A stretch of 64,000 bases of DNA from Paenibacillus sp. W2I17 (lineage in GTDB: Bacteria; Bacillota; Bacilli; Paenibacillales; Paenibacillaceae), in assembly GCF_030815985.1 (NCBI RefSeq), contig NZ_JAUSXM010000001.1, positions 4,030,001 to 4,094,000 of the forward strand. The letters run 5' to 3'. The notes beneath the pieces are model-generated. The model saw only the letters and a program-made list of their open reading frames with translations, made no database searches and was not told the DNA's origin. Positions within the stretch are counted from its first letter, which is position 1. Every line of letters starts with the position of its first letter. The position numbers were made by a program, and so were the translations under genes. This document shows positions 50,575-60,160 of the stretch, piece after piece.

Positions 50575-52335
50575 ATGCTGCTGGAAGCCATCTATCATCA
50601 ACCGAAACGTAACTGGGCCTATGCCTATGACCAAGATACAATCCATCTGCGCCTGCGTGCCAAAAAGAATGATCTGACCGAGGTACATGCCCTGACCGGG
50701 GATAAATATGCGTGGGATGCAACCAAAGCTCTGGTTCCCTTAACGAAGTTCACCTCTGACTCCATGTTCGATTACTACGAGGGTGAGGTGAAACCTCCCT
50801 ACCACCGACTGAAATACTCTTTTCTGCTCAAAAACGGAGACGAACAGATCTGGATGACCGAGACGGACTTCCAGGAAGAAGAACCGGACGATCCGGGTCG
50901 TATGTTCCAGTTCCCTTATATTCATGCCGGAGCTGTATTCACACCCCCTGCATGGGTTAAGGATGCGGTGTTCTATCAGATTTTCCCTGAACGATTCGCC
51001 AACGGCAACCCGGATATTAGTCCGGAAAAGGTAGAGCCGTGGGGCGGCGAGCCAACACCTTTCAATTTCTTCGGCGGTGACCTTCAGGGCGTGATCGACC
51101 ATCTGGATTACATCAGCGATCTTGGCATTAATGCGATCTACTTCACACCCATCTTCGAAGCCACCACCAATCACAAATACGATACCGAAGACTACCTGCG
51201 GGTAGACCGGCACTTTGGTGACGCAGATACCGTGAAACGACTGGTCGAGCTGTGCCATGCACGCGGAATTCGCGTACTTCTGGATGCTGTGTTCAACCAT
51301 TCCGGGAAGACATTTGCGCCGTTTGTGGATGTGCAAAAGAACGGAGAACAATCCAAATACAAGGACTGGTTTCATGTACATGAATACCCGCTGGACGTGA
51401 AGGATGGCATTCCTACGTATGAGACCTTCGGATTCGAAGCGCACATGCCAAAGCTGAATACGGAGAATGCCGAGGTTAAGGCCTATCTGCTGGAGGTTGC
51501 TGAGTACTGGATCAAGGAAGTGGGTGCGGACGGATGGCGGCTGGATGTGGCAGACGAAGTGGACGATGCATTCTGGCGTGATTTCCGCCGTGTAGTCAAA
51601 GCGGCTAATCCGGATGCCTACATTCTGGGGGAAGTATGGAACGAGTCTTCTTCCTGGCTGCAAGGCGACCAGTTCGATGCGTCTATGAACTATCCGTTTA
51701 CCGATGCCGTGAATGCTTTCTTTGTGAAAAATACAATGCACGCCGAACAGTTCGCAAACTCCATCGGGCGACAGTTATCCCGTTATCCGCTTCAGGCTAG
51801 CGAAGTGGCGTTTAACTTGCTGGACAGCCACGACACCCCGCGACTGCTCACGCTGTGTGAAGGCGACCAGCGCAAGATGAAGCTGGCTGCGTTATTCCAG
51901 TTCAGTTACATGGGAGCGCCATGCATCTATTACGGAGACGAGATTGGCATGGATGGCGAACATGATCCGGGCTGCCGTAAATGCATGGAATGGGATGAAG
52001 CGAAGCAGGACCGAGAGCTGTTCGACTTTTATCAGAAACTGATCTCCCTGCGTCATGCTCATCCTGCCCTGCGTGCAGAAGGCACCGTTCGTTTCCTGCA
52101 GGCTCGTCCCGATGGCAGCCAACTGGTATTTGAGCGACAAAATGAGGAGGAACGCATTTTGGTTCTGTTCAATCGATCAGAAGAGACGGCTATTGTCGAG
52201 CTGGAGGCTGGGGACGAGGAATGGACCGAGTTATTTGGCGGAAACCATCGTACCGCCCAGGAAGATGGCGTACTCGCCATTGAACTGCCCGCGTATGGAT
52301 ATGCCGTATTGAGTACGGCTGTGAGTCAGGACTAG
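50575..52335 (+). CDS. GH13 alpha-glucanase (cyclomaltodextrinase/neopullulanase type)
   Basis: A 586-residue cytoplasmic enzyme without a signal peptide. An N-terminal CBM34-like domain (1-120) mediates dimerisation in this subfamily. In the barrel, nucleophile Asp324 is in GWRLDVADE, acid/base Glu353 in ILGEVWN, and transition-state Asp420 in LDSHDTPR. DAVFNHSG is the first conserved region. It hydrolyses cyclodextrins, pullulan or maltodextrins taken into the cell. The ATG follows GGGAGG by nine bases. It is monocistronic with a terminator. Confidence 0.93.
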   Translation: MLLEAIYHQPKRNWAYAYDQDTIHLRLRAKKNDLTEVHALTGDKYAWDATKALVPLTKFTSDSMFDYYEGEVKPPYHRLKYSFLLKNGDEQIWMTETDFQEEEPDDPGRMFQFPYIHAGAVFTPPAWVKDAVFYQIFPERFANGNPDISPEKVEPWGGEPTPFNFFGGDLQGVIDHLDYISDLGINAIYFTPIFEATTNHKYDTEDYLRVDRHFGDADTVKRLVELCHARGIRVLLDAVFNHSGKTFAPFVDVQKNGEQSKYKDWFHVHEYPLDVKDGIPTYETFGFEAHMPKLNTENAEVKAYLLEVAEYWIKEVGADGWRLDVADEVDDAFWRDFRRVVKAANPDAYILGEVWNESSSWLQGDQFDASMNYPFTDAVNAFFVKNTMHAEQFANSIGRQLSRYPLQASEVAFNLLDSHDTPRLLTLCEGDQRKMKLAALFQFSYMGAPCIYYGDEIGMDGEHDPGCRKCMEWDEAKQDRELFDFYQKLISLRHAHPALRAEGTVRFLQARPDGSQLVFERQNEEERILVLFNRSEETAIVELEAGDEEWTELFGGNHRTAQEDGVLAIELPAYGYAVLSTAVSQD

Positions 52336-52402
52336 AGTTATAATACACATCATACATCTGAGCCACATCTAAATAGCCTATCTTCGCTTCATCTGGCAGC
52401 AT

Positions 52403-52453
52403 AAAACAAGCGTCCTGCAGAACCCTGATTCGGGTTCACGGACGCTTGTTTTG
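52403..52453. terminator. Terminator between the GH13 gene and sdaAA
   Basis: Stem AACAAGCGTCC/GGACGCTTGTT plus an inner GAACCC/GGGTTC, with T-tracts. It serves convergent genes. Confidence 0.88.
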
Positions 52454-52518
52454 TATTTTTGTATTCGCCGTTATACATAATAATGTCACTATTTATATAT
52501 CGGTGGTCCCGGTTCAGC

Positions 52519-53496
52519 TTAAACCTGAGTATCCTTGTCCATTTGAGCATTGTCCGCCCCACTTGTAGTTGTGTCAGAATCCGCTGGCTTTGACTCCTGC
52601 TCAGGCTCGGCACGCTTTGCCTTTGGTTTAGCCAACTTCTGCATCATTTTGCGGCCGGTTGGTGTCTGGGCCAGTCCGCCCTGGGCTGTCTCCCGATGGC
52701 GGCTCGGCATCGCACTGCCTACTTCCAGCATGACGTCGATGACTTCATCTGACGGAATAGCACTACGCACTCCGGCCAGGGCCATGTCAGCCGCAGCCAG
52801 CGCCGTAACTGCACCCAGTCCATTACGGACGATGCACGGGATTTCAACAAGGCCTGCGACCGGATCGCAGATAAGGCCCAGTGTATTTTTTAACGCCAAG
52901 CCTACGGCATGAACGACCTGTTCCGGTGTACCTCCACGCAGTTCAACCATGGCACCCGCAGCCATGCCGATTGCAGAACCCACTTCCGCCTGACAGCCAC
53001 CCTCGGCACCGGAGATAAATGAATTGTTGGCAATAACATAACCAATCGCTCCCGCACAGAACAACCCGTTCACCAAATGTTCGTCCGTCCAGCCAAATCG
53101 CTCCTGTGAGCTAATAAACACACCGGGGATGATGCCGCAGGAACCGGCTGTTGGTGTTGCCACGATCCGACCCATGGAGGCATTCACTTCAGATACACAC
53201 AGGGCATACGCCATGGCAAGTGCGGAAGCATCTCCTGAACAAGTCTCACCCTTGCGGATGTACTCGGCCATTTTTTTGCCGTCTCCACCCGTTAACCCAC
53301 TGCGTGATGTTGTATCTTCCGTTAACCCTTTGCGTACCGCTTCCTTCATCACTTGATAATATTCAGACATCTGCTTCACAACATCTGCTTCTGGTGTATT
53401 GGTCTCCTGAACCTGCTCCTCGATCATCAGCTGTGCAATTGTTTTGGATTCCGCTGTACAGATCGTATTCAGTTCGTGCAAATGTTTAAACCGCAT
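52519..53496 (-). CDS. sdaAA: L-serine dehydratase, alpha subunit
   Basis: A 325-residue Fe-S enzyme subunit that deaminates L-serine to pyruvate with SdaAB. Cluster-ligand regions ATPTAGSCGIIPGV and GLICDPVAGLVEIPC, and GGCQAEVGSAIGMAAGAMVE, match the family. The last ~40 residues (KPKAKRAEPEQESK...) are a charged disordered tail beyond the usual ~290. ATG at 53496 follows GAGGAG by nine bases and overlaps the beta-subunit gene by 11 bp. Confidence 0.95.
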   Translation of the reverse strand: MRFKHLHELNTICTAESKTIAQLMIEEQVQETNTPEADVVKQMSEYYQVMKEAVRKGLTEDTTSRSGLTGGDGKKMAEYIRKGETCSGDASALAMAYALCVSEVNASMGRIVATPTAGSCGIIPGVFISSQERFGWTDEHLVNGLFCAGAIGYVIANNSFISGAEGGCQAEVGSAIGMAAGAMVELRGGTPEQVVHAVGLALKNTLGLICDPVAGLVEIPCIVRNGLGAVTALAAADMALAGVRSAIPSDEVIDVMLEVGSAMPSRHRETAQGGLAQTPTGRKMMQKLAKPKAKRAEPEQESKPADSDTTTSGADNAQMDKDTQV

Positions 53497-54175
53497 CCGA
53501 ACCAACTCCTCTCTTCAAATCGATAACACGAATGTCCAGCACATGGTCGAGCTCCTTTAGACGCTTGAGCATATCGGGATTAGGCACACCATCCATTTCC
53601 ATCGCGGTAAGCGCTTCGCCATCACGGGCTTTCCGGTCCACCTGCATATACCCGATGTTAACCCCGGATGAACTGATCGTGGACGTTACCGAGGCGAGCA
53701 CCCCCGCTTTGTCCGCATGTCGCAGAACAAGTGTCGGAAACTCACCACTAATCTGAACACGAAAATCATTCATCGCATGCACCGATACGCTTCCACCACC
53801 AATGGATGCACCGATTAAGGAGCAGGCACGTTCTCCATGCCACAACTCAATTTTGACCGTATTTGGATGAGGAGCAGGCAGGCCACTTGTATAAAACTCA
53901 ACCTCCATGCCCGCTTCCTCTGCGTATTGCTCTGCATCCGGGATACGCGGATCGTCTGTGACATAATCCAGCAGACCGCCAATCAGTGCCAGATCTGTTC
54001 CGTGCCCCTGATACGTATCAGCGAATGAACCGTATAACGTCAGCCGGGCACGATCTGGCGTACATCCTAGCCACTGTCGAGCGATTCTTCCCAGCCTTGC
54101 TGCTCCAGCTGTATGTGAACTTGAAGGCCCCGTCATGGACGGACCAATTATTGAGAAAACATCTTTAAATCGCAC
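53486..54175 (-). CDS. sdaAB: L-serine dehydratase, beta subunit
   Basis: A 229-residue subunit. FSIIGPSMTGPSSSHTAGAA is the conserved N-terminus; the C-terminal ACT domain (LVLRHADKAGVLASVTSTIS) probably binds serine. GTG at 54175 lies eight bases after GGAGG; the frame opens at a TTG inside the ribosome binding site. The gene follows a tandem glycine riboswitch. Confidence 0.95.
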   Translation of the reverse strand: MRFKDVFSIIGPSMTGPSSSHTAGAARLGRIARQWLGCTPDRARLTLYGSFADTYQGHGTDLALIGGLLDYVTDDPRIPDAEQYAEEAGMEVEFYTSGLPAPHPNTVKIELWHGERACSLIGASIGGGSVSVHAMNDFRVQISGEFPTLVLRHADKAGVLASVTSTISSSGVNIGYMQVDRKARDGEALTAMEMDGVPNPDMLKRLKELDHVLDIRVIDLKRGVGSDAV

Positions 54176-54255
54176 CTTGTAACCCTCCAATTAAATTCGT
54201 CATTTCCATCCAGATTCCATGCCGTAATGTTCCTTTTTTGCTGAATGATGACATC

Positions 54256-54295
54256 AAAAAAGGACAGAAGAAGGCCTCAGGCCCTCTCTCTGTCC
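54256..54295 (-). terminator. Expression-platform terminator of the glycine riboswitch
   Basis: Minus-strand stem GGACAGA...AGGGCC-TGA-GGCCT...TCTGTCC followed by TTTTTT. Its 5' arm overlaps the end of the second aptamer (AGGACAGAG), so aptamer folding and termination exclude each other. Confidence 0.88.
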
Positions 54296-54545
54296 TCGAT
54301 ACCTGAGAGTTTCACAATCAGCAGTGTCTCACGACAAGGTGCATTGTCTGCAATTACAGACAAGGTCACCGGACTGACTGATCATATACCCCTTGGGTGG
54401 CGCAGTTCGCGCACTCTCCAGAGTTGCGTCCAACGATGGTACATTTACCTGAGAGATTAACCACTGCGCCGGGTGCGCAGCGGCTTGCTCCTTCGGTGCC
54501 TGAACACTAGCCATTTTGCTTGGCTAACCCAGGTCTCTCCCGCTC
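54285..54545 (-). promoter_or_regulatory. Tandem glycine riboswitch (gcvT-type)
   Basis: Two aptamers in series on the minus strand. Aptamer 1 (about 54430-54545) has GGGAGAGACC, GCACCGAAGGAGCAAGCCGC and AATCTCTCAGGTA. Aptamer 2 (about 54285-54425) has CTCTGGAGAGT, CGCCACCCAAGGGGTA and AACTCTCAGGTATCGAGGAC. These are the conserved glycine aptamer cores. With the terminator that follows it forms an ON switch: high glycine should turn on serine dehydratase. Confidence 0.95.
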
Positions 54546-54701
54546 GTTATCATCCGCTTATATTCACTTCCTCGTTCAACTCACATCGAACGTGTGTCTT
54601 CTGTTCAATTGGATCATATCTGGTACATATACTTACAGATTAATATGCTACACATTATATGTCAATAAAAGTGACGTATAATTACCATCTTTATCAACTC
54701 A

Positions 54702-55793
54702 TTAGGAATGATTAGGCAGCTTCAATTCATTTATCCAAGCTTGAAGCTTCTCTTTCGTCCATCCTTCGTTTTCACCCATAATGGAGTAACGCAAGCCATT
54801 CTCACTCCATGATATGTTCCGAATGCTCTTCATATATGAACCCTCGGTGTTACGAACCTTAATCTTGGCTTCATCCGGCATTAGTGTATCGTCCACATTT
54901 TCTTCCGGCATCTTGAATACCGTCAGGCTGACTTCTACCTTGTCGTTACTTACGTAATACAAGGTTACTTCATCTCTGCTCAGCTCACCGCGCGATGTAG
55001 ACATTTCGATCCGTGATAGTTCGAATTCTCCACTCATGTCCTGTAGGAACGGCTGTTCCAACGCTTTTTCCGCTTCCTCTAGGGTCACTTCGGAATTCTG
55101 CATCATATCGTTCAAGTCCTTCACATCGACCTCCTTAGGGATGTCAATTACGAAAGTATCCTTTGTGAATTCAGGGTCATACTGAATCGGATCATAGACC
55201 ATTTCTGATTTTCCATCCCCATACGCGCTGTTTACTTTGACAATCATCCACGTTTTGGGATCTACCCAATACTCTGAAGATATGGAGAATGCGCCTTCTT
55301 CTTTTGGTGTCAATTCAATATGAATGACGTCCTGTCCATGAAGTTTCTCCTGTCCCATCATATTCACATCATGCGTAGTACGTAACCGCTCTAGTTGATC
55401 GAGCAATATTTGCTTCTGGGTTTGATTAGGTTGTTGTGACACGGATGATGCATCCATGGAATATGCTGCCCCTGTTTCTTTTTCATATATGATGATCTTC
55501 TTTCCATCATTAACTGCGTAACTGACATTGCCATTCTCTGATGTTTCCGTGCGCTTTCGTCCGGTTTCACCATCTACCCATTCCTTAATTTGCAACGTGT
55601 TAGTCAGCTTGTCATCTGCCCATATCTTCATCACACCTTCCGCATAATACGAGGCGGGTTCTGTTTCTGCTGAGACAACCTTCTCAATCATCTCATCTCC
55701 TGACATAGCCAGCATATCCTTCTCCGCGCAACCTCCAAGCAGGGCGCCTGCCAACACAGCAGTACCCAGCATCATCCATCCTTTTTTCATCAT
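54702..55793 (-). CDS. LolA-like/DUF4367 lipoprotein
   Basis: A 363-residue lipoprotein with lipobox LLGGC (Cys near 21). The N-terminal half resembles LolA/outer-membrane lipoprotein-sorting folds (ASYYAEGVMKIWADDKLTNT, YWVDPKTWMIVKV), which in Gram-positives occur in anti-sigma or sensor proteins. The C-terminus (ISWSENGLRYSIMGENEGWT) matches DUF4367. ATG at 55793 is one base after the kinase stop and follows AGAGGG. It is the third gene of a two-component operon and may modulate signalling. Confidence 0.83.
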   Translation of the reverse strand: MMKKGWMMLGTAVLAGALLGGCAEKDMLAMSGDEMIEKVVSAETEPASYYAEGVMKIWADDKLTNTLQIKEWVDGETGRKRTETSENGNVSYAVNDGKKIIIYEKETGAAYSMDASSVSQQPNQTQKQILLDQLERLRTTHDVNMMGQEKLHGQDVIHIELTPKEEGAFSISSEYWVDPKTWMIVKVNSAYGDGKSEMVYDPIQYDPEFTKDTFVIDIPKEVDVKDLNDMMQNSEVTLEEAEKALEQPFLQDMSGEFELSRIEMSTSRGELSRDEVTLYYVSNDKVEVSLTVFKMPEENVDDTLMPDEAKIKVRNTEGSYMKSIRNISWSENGLRYSIMGENEGWTKEKLQAWINELKLPNHS

Positions 55794-55794
55794 C

Positions 55795-57286
55795 TTATCC
55801 ACCCTCTCTGCGTTTACATTCTCCATGTTCAGGCAATCGGCATGCTGCCAGCGTTCCATATCCTTCGTATGACCACATGCGCATATCCCCTCCGTGCTTT
55901 ATCGCAACCCGTTTGGCTATACTCAATCCCAATCCCGAACCACCTGCATACGTCTTCTCCTCCTGATTCTGGTGTTGAACATAGGGTTCGAAGATACGAA
56001 TGAGCTGTTCTTCAGGAATAGCAGGACCTTCGTTTTGTACTATGATCAATGTTGCTCCCGCCCTGTAGTTATCCAATTCAGCTCTAAGCGAAGGAATAAT
56101 CCATTCAGGAAGCTCCCAATCTGAAGCAATAACCCCTAGTCCCATTACACCGTTCGTCCTTGTGTGGCGTAGTGCATTATTTATCAGATTATCTGTCAGG
56201 CGCATCAGTTGTTCGGGATGAACTCGGTACAGTTGATCTGTGCGGACATCCATCTTCACGTCAATCTGATCACGCTCGGCAAGTCCCTCATAGCTCCCAA
56301 GCAGCATATCAAAAAACTCTTCACCTTCCACCTTAACCATGGCCATCTCCGATTCACTGGAACCCAGCGCCGTATACATCTCAAGTTCACTAATCATCTG
56401 TTTCATCCGCTCCACATTTCCGAGCAGCACATCCTGATATTCCTGCCTTTCAAGGCGTTTCAGTTGACGATCACCGTTAAGTACTTCCGTATAGGCACTA
56501 ATGGACATCAACGGTGTTTTCAGATCATGGGATAACGAGGCGATCATGAGCTCTTTTTCTTTTTGCTCCCTCTCCACATCGGCCTGAGTATGTCTGATCT
56601 TGTCTTGCATTGCATCAAACTGTTGGAGCAAGATGCCCATTTCATCATGACGAACAGGTACCACATCCGTAGCAGCCTCTCCCCGTGCAAAAGCATCCAT
56701 TCGTTCTATGAGATATTTCATCGGCCGAAAGAGCTTTCGAGATAGCAACCACAGCACTGTTCCGTATAACAGGATAAAGAAAGTAGCAGTGAGACCCATG
56801 ACCCAGGTTGTCCGCAAGGATATGCCTTCCAGCCAATCTCCACGCAGCATGACGATTTCGTAAATGCCAACCAACTCACCTTTTTCCCATACGGGTTTCT
56901 TCAACGAGAATGTACGATGACGAATCTGTAATTTGTACAAATTACGATACAGCTCCCGCCCCCCCAACGGTGTAAGCTCCAGAAGACCATGTACTCCCCC
57001 CTGATGTGTACACCCGAATCCCTGTTGGTAAATACAGATCAAAGTTCACCCGACCATTCTCCAATTCGGAGAGTGCAGCGAAAGCATCAGGCGAGTGCAG
57101 CTGGTACAGTCCCGGGTCAGATAAAGCCAGTTCAATAGGAGCTAATTGTCCGGACAACTCTACATATTCCGTTACGGCACGCTGATCATTGTAATAGTTA
57201 TACAGGGAGTACAGCGCCCACCCAGCAGCGACAGGCAGCAGCATTACAATGAGGAAGGCAAGCATTAACCAGTACTTCAACTTCAT
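55795..57286 (-). pseudogene. Sensor histidine kinase split by a frameshift at a six-G run
   Basis: The first part starts at 57286 (MKLKYWLMLAFLIVMLLPVA) and covers the first helix and extracellular domain. The rest continues in another frame down to 55795 with a second helix, HAMP, HisKA (IASLSHDLKTPLMSISAY) and ATPase (NALRHTR, GGSGLGLSIAKRV). The frames meet at GGGGGG near 56996-57001: one G fewer joins VYTSGG to VHGLLELTPL in a 496-residue kinase. The C-terminal frame alone is open from 57042. It could be a real mutation, phase variation or a sequencing error. Confidence 0.85.
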
Positions 57287-57993
57287 TCCTCAGGCTCCCC
57301 CACGAACCGATAGCCACTACCCCACACCGTCTGAATCCAGCGTGGATGATGGGGCTCGTCACCAAGCTTGGCCCGAAGGCTCTTCACATGAACTGTGACT
57401 GTACTCGAGTTCCCCGCCTCTGGCTGACTCCAGACATGTTCATACAGTTCCGCCTTGGTAAACACCCGGCCAGGATGAGAAGCAAGCAGTATGAGCAAAG
57501 CCCATTCCTTGTTGGTTAGTGCCACATGTTCTCCATGAAGCTGTGCGCGCTGATTCAAATAATCAATCGATAACCCATCGTTATACTGTCTATCTGTCGA
57601 ATCCGGCTCTACGCCCTGATATCTGCGGTACCTATTCAGATGAGATTTAATGCGAGCTGTAAGTTCCGTTAGACTGAAGGGCTTCGTAATATAATCGTCA
57701 GCTCCCAGCCCAAGCCCCCTGACTTTGCTCTCTTCCTCAATTCGAGCACTCATCATGAGCAGCGGAACATCGCTGATCAGTCTAATGTTTTTGCATACCG
57801 TGAACCCATCCATTTCCGGCAGCATCAGATCCAACAAGACTAATTGATAGGCTCCCTCCCTAAAGTCTTCCCAGCTCTCCAAACCGCTTGATGCCCAAGT
57901 TACCCCATAACCCTCATGACGTAGATGATCTCTCAAAATACGGGCAATCTCCGGATCATCCTCCACCAGCAATATATTCTCGCTGTCTCTCAT
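57283..57993 (-). CDS. OmpR-family response regulator
   Basis: A 236-residue regulator. The receiver has VEDD, phospho-Asp in LVLLDLMLPEMDG and DDYITKPFS. The winged helix has ELYEHVWSQPEAGNSSTVTV and WIQTVWGSGYRFVG. The kinase start overlaps its stop (ATGA). It is the first gene of the operon with the frameshifted kinase and the DUF4367 lipoprotein. Confidence 0.94.
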   Translation of the reverse strand: MRDSENILLVEDDPEIARILRDHLRHEGYGVTWASSGLESWEDFREGAYQLVLLDLMLPEMDGFTVCKNIRLISDVPLLMMSARIEEESKVRGLGLGADDYITKPFSLTELTARIKSHLNRYRRYQGVEPDSTDRQYNDGLSIDYLNQRAQLHGEHVALTNKEWALLILLASHPGRVFTKAELYEHVWSQPEAGNSSTVTVHVKSLRAKLGDEPHHPRWIQTVWGSGYRFVGEPEE

Positions 57994-58185
57994 CGCTGCT
58001 TCATCCTCCCATGACTATATTGTAGCTAAGAAAAGTTGACTCTCCTCAGAGTTTATACTTTCTTCATAAATGTCCATTACGATCGTTATCTAATGCATGC
58101 AAAAAGAGCACCCCGATTGTTCAGGACGCCCAGGTAATATTCACAATCTTAATCCTAAGTTATAGCTCCTAGAAAAGGAAACACC

Positions 58186-59211
58186 TCATAACTCATAGAA
58201 GATGCTCTCGTTCTGTACATAGGGTCTACAATACTTGCTGCACAGCTTCGGCATGCGGTCTTTCATCCATTCGTGTCTCGACTCATTCGCCATCTGAAAG
58301 GCATAATAACCCAGTGTAAAGATCAACATGAATCCTTCCATTAATCGGATATCACGATCCGTCAGTGGTGCGGTCTGTTGGGTATAACCGGATAAGAATA
58401 TGTCACGTTCCTCCCGATTGAACATAAGTGCTGCCCCTCCGGCATCGAAAAGATAATAACCATAACCGTGTAGACAAAAATCAATCATGGAAATTCCCTG
58501 CTCCGTTATCAGCAGATTGTTGCGAGTAATATCCCCATGAATGATCCCCCATGTCCCAGCGTGCTGCGGGTATGTTTCTAGCTGCTCATTAATGTTCTCA
58601 AACGTCTCACGAAGCAGATCGAAGTCTTCCGTTGTGAAAATCCCCAGTCGGACGCCTTCCTCTAACTGCCCTAGCATGACCAAGTTCTCGTGGGCATTGC
58701 CATATGCCGGCCGCACCTTTGTTCGATCTGTCTGATTCTGATCATGCCCATATTGATGAAGCATCTGCAGTTGTGCCCCAAGATCATAGATCTGCTCTGT
58801 TGTCAGGCGTTCTCCCTGCTGGATGTCCCTTCCCTCAATCCACTCCAGTACCGTACAACAAATCTCTTTCCCTGCCTCACTTGTCCATACCGTTACCCAT
58901 TCACCCGATGCATTGCGTACCGGATGTTGAACGCGCAATGCTGTCGTTGCGTTTAACTCATGAAGCAGGTTCATCTCTGCCTCCAGCGCAGGAAGCGTAT
59001 GCTGAATGCCTGTCATACTTGCATATGCGGCTTGATGGATACGTAGCAGATACTTCTGCCCGCTTGCTTCATCAACGACATGATATGTCAGATTCTCATT
59101 ATGACGAATATATGAAACGACAGGTTTCTCAATAGTGTAGTTCTGTATAATCTGAGCTGCCATAAGGTCGTAAGACATCTGATCCGTAGTAATTATCAAC
59201 ATCTCCTTCAA
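58186..59211 (-). CDS. APH-fold phosphotransferase
   Basis: A protein of up to 341 residues with the aminoglycoside/homoserine-kinase-like fold. KYLLRIHQ carries the ATP-binding Lys-type strand, IIHGDITRNNLLI is the catalytic loop (Asp, Asn), and MIDFCLHGYG replaces the usual IDFG/D motif. The substrate is uncertain: antibiotics, choline or homoserine are all possible. The start is unclear: the TTG at 59211 lacks a site, and AAGGAG sits directly before the ATG/TTG pair at 59202/59199. It is monocistronic, between the two-component operon and pst. Confidence 0.82.
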   Translation of the reverse strand: MKEMLIITTDQMSYDLMAAQIIQNYTIEKPVVSYIRHNENLTYHVVDEASGQKYLLRIHQAAYASMTGIQHTLPALEAEMNLLHELNATTALRVQHPVRNASGEWVTVWTSEAGKEICCTVLEWIEGRDIQQGERLTTEQIYDLGAQLQMLHQYGHDQNQTDRTKVRPAYGNAHENLVMLGQLEEGVRLGIFTTEDFDLLRETFENINEQLETYPQHAGTWGIIHGDITRNNLLITEQGISMIDFCLHGYGYYLFDAGGAALMFNREERDIFLSGYTQQTAPLTDRDIRLMEGFMLIFTLGYYAFQMANESRHEWMKDRMPKLCSKYCRPYVQNESIFYEL

Positions 59212-59293
59212 AGTAATGTAAACGTTCTCCTTATTACTAATTATCGTAGCATGATTGCTTTACACACAGCAAATTCTTCCAATATGAAATCAA

Positions 59294-59336
59294 AAAAGCA
59301 CAACCCCCGAACAACCGTCCAGGCATTGTGCTTTCT
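59294..59336 (-). terminator. Terminator of the pst operon
   Basis: Minus-strand stem AAAGCACAA...TTGTGCTTT followed by TTTT, about 60 bp after pstB. Confidence 0.8.
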
Positions 59337-59392
59337 TTTATCTCTATTTATTTCTTTATCTCTATTACTCTATGTTACACTCCATGATCCAA

Positions 59393-60148
59393 TTAACCGA
59401 AACGTCCCATAATGTATTCTTGCGTTAGACGATTGTCCGGGTTCGTGAAAATGTGCTCTGTATCACCGTGCTCAACCATACTTCCCAGATAGAAATAAGC
59501 CGTGTAATCCGAGATGCGTGCCGCCTGCTGCATGTTATGGGTAACAATGACAATCCGCAGCTCCTTCTTGAGCTCGGTAATCAACTCTTCAACTTTACCC
59601 GTAGATACCGGGTCAAGTGCAGATGCCGGCTCATCGAGCAGCAGAATCTGTGGTTCAACAGACAAAGCGCGAGCGATACATAGGCGCTGCTGTTGTCCAC
59701 CAGAGAGAGACAGAGCTGACTCATGCAGTCTGTCTTTCACTTCGTCCCAGAGCGCAGCACGGCGCAAGCTTTTTTCCACAATTTCATCCAGTGCCTTCTT
59801 ACTCTTCGTACCGCGGTAGCGGGGGCCAAACGCGATATTGTTGTAGATGGACTTATGAAAAGGATTTGGCTTCTGCCACACCATGCCAATCTTCTGGCGA
59901 AGCTTGATTACATCGGTTCCAGGCTCATTCAGATCGTTACCGTCCATCCAGATATGTCCCTCTGTACGGGAACCGGCAATCTCGTCGTTCATCCGGTTGA
60001 GTGACCGGAGGAACGTGGATTTACCGCAACCAGACGGCCCAATAAGAGCCGTTACGCTTGCTTCAGGAAACGTCAGGCTAATCTGCTTGACCGCCTGGAA
60101 ATGTCCATAATATATGCTTAACTGTTCCGTACCAAAAGGTATGGCCAT
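59393..60148 (-). CDS. pstB: Phosphate ABC transporter ATPase
   Basis: A 251-residue ATPase. Walker [10 protein letters not shown], PstB-specific LRSLNRMND, signature [15 protein letters not shown], Walker [14 protein letters not shown] and the switch His in IVTHNMQQA. It powers high-affinity phosphate uptake through PstC/PstA. The ATG follows AAGGAGG. It is the last gene of pstSCAB; phoU is not present. Confidence 0.97.
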   Translation of the reverse strand: MAIPFGTEQLSIYYGHFQAVKQISLTFPEASVTALIGPSGCGKSTFLRSLNRMNDEIAGSRTEGHIWMDGNDLNEPGTDVIKLRQKIGMVWQKPNPFHKSIYNNIAFGPRYRGTKSKKALDEIVEKSLRRAALWDEVKDRLHESALSLSGGQQQRLCIARALSVEPQILLLDEPASALDPVSTGKVEELITELKKELRIVIVTHNMQQAARISDYTAYFYLGSMVEHGDTEHIFTNPDNRLTQEYIMGRFG

Positions 60149-60160
60149 GTTGGTTCCTCC

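Noticed and set aside
54329..54514. Minus-strand frame of 61 codons
   Set aside because: It lies entirely within the tandem glycine riboswitch.
58090..58135. Possible terminator after the 57283-57993 region (AAAAAGAGCACCCCGATTG area)
   Set aside because: The arms do not pair convincingly, so I did not list it.
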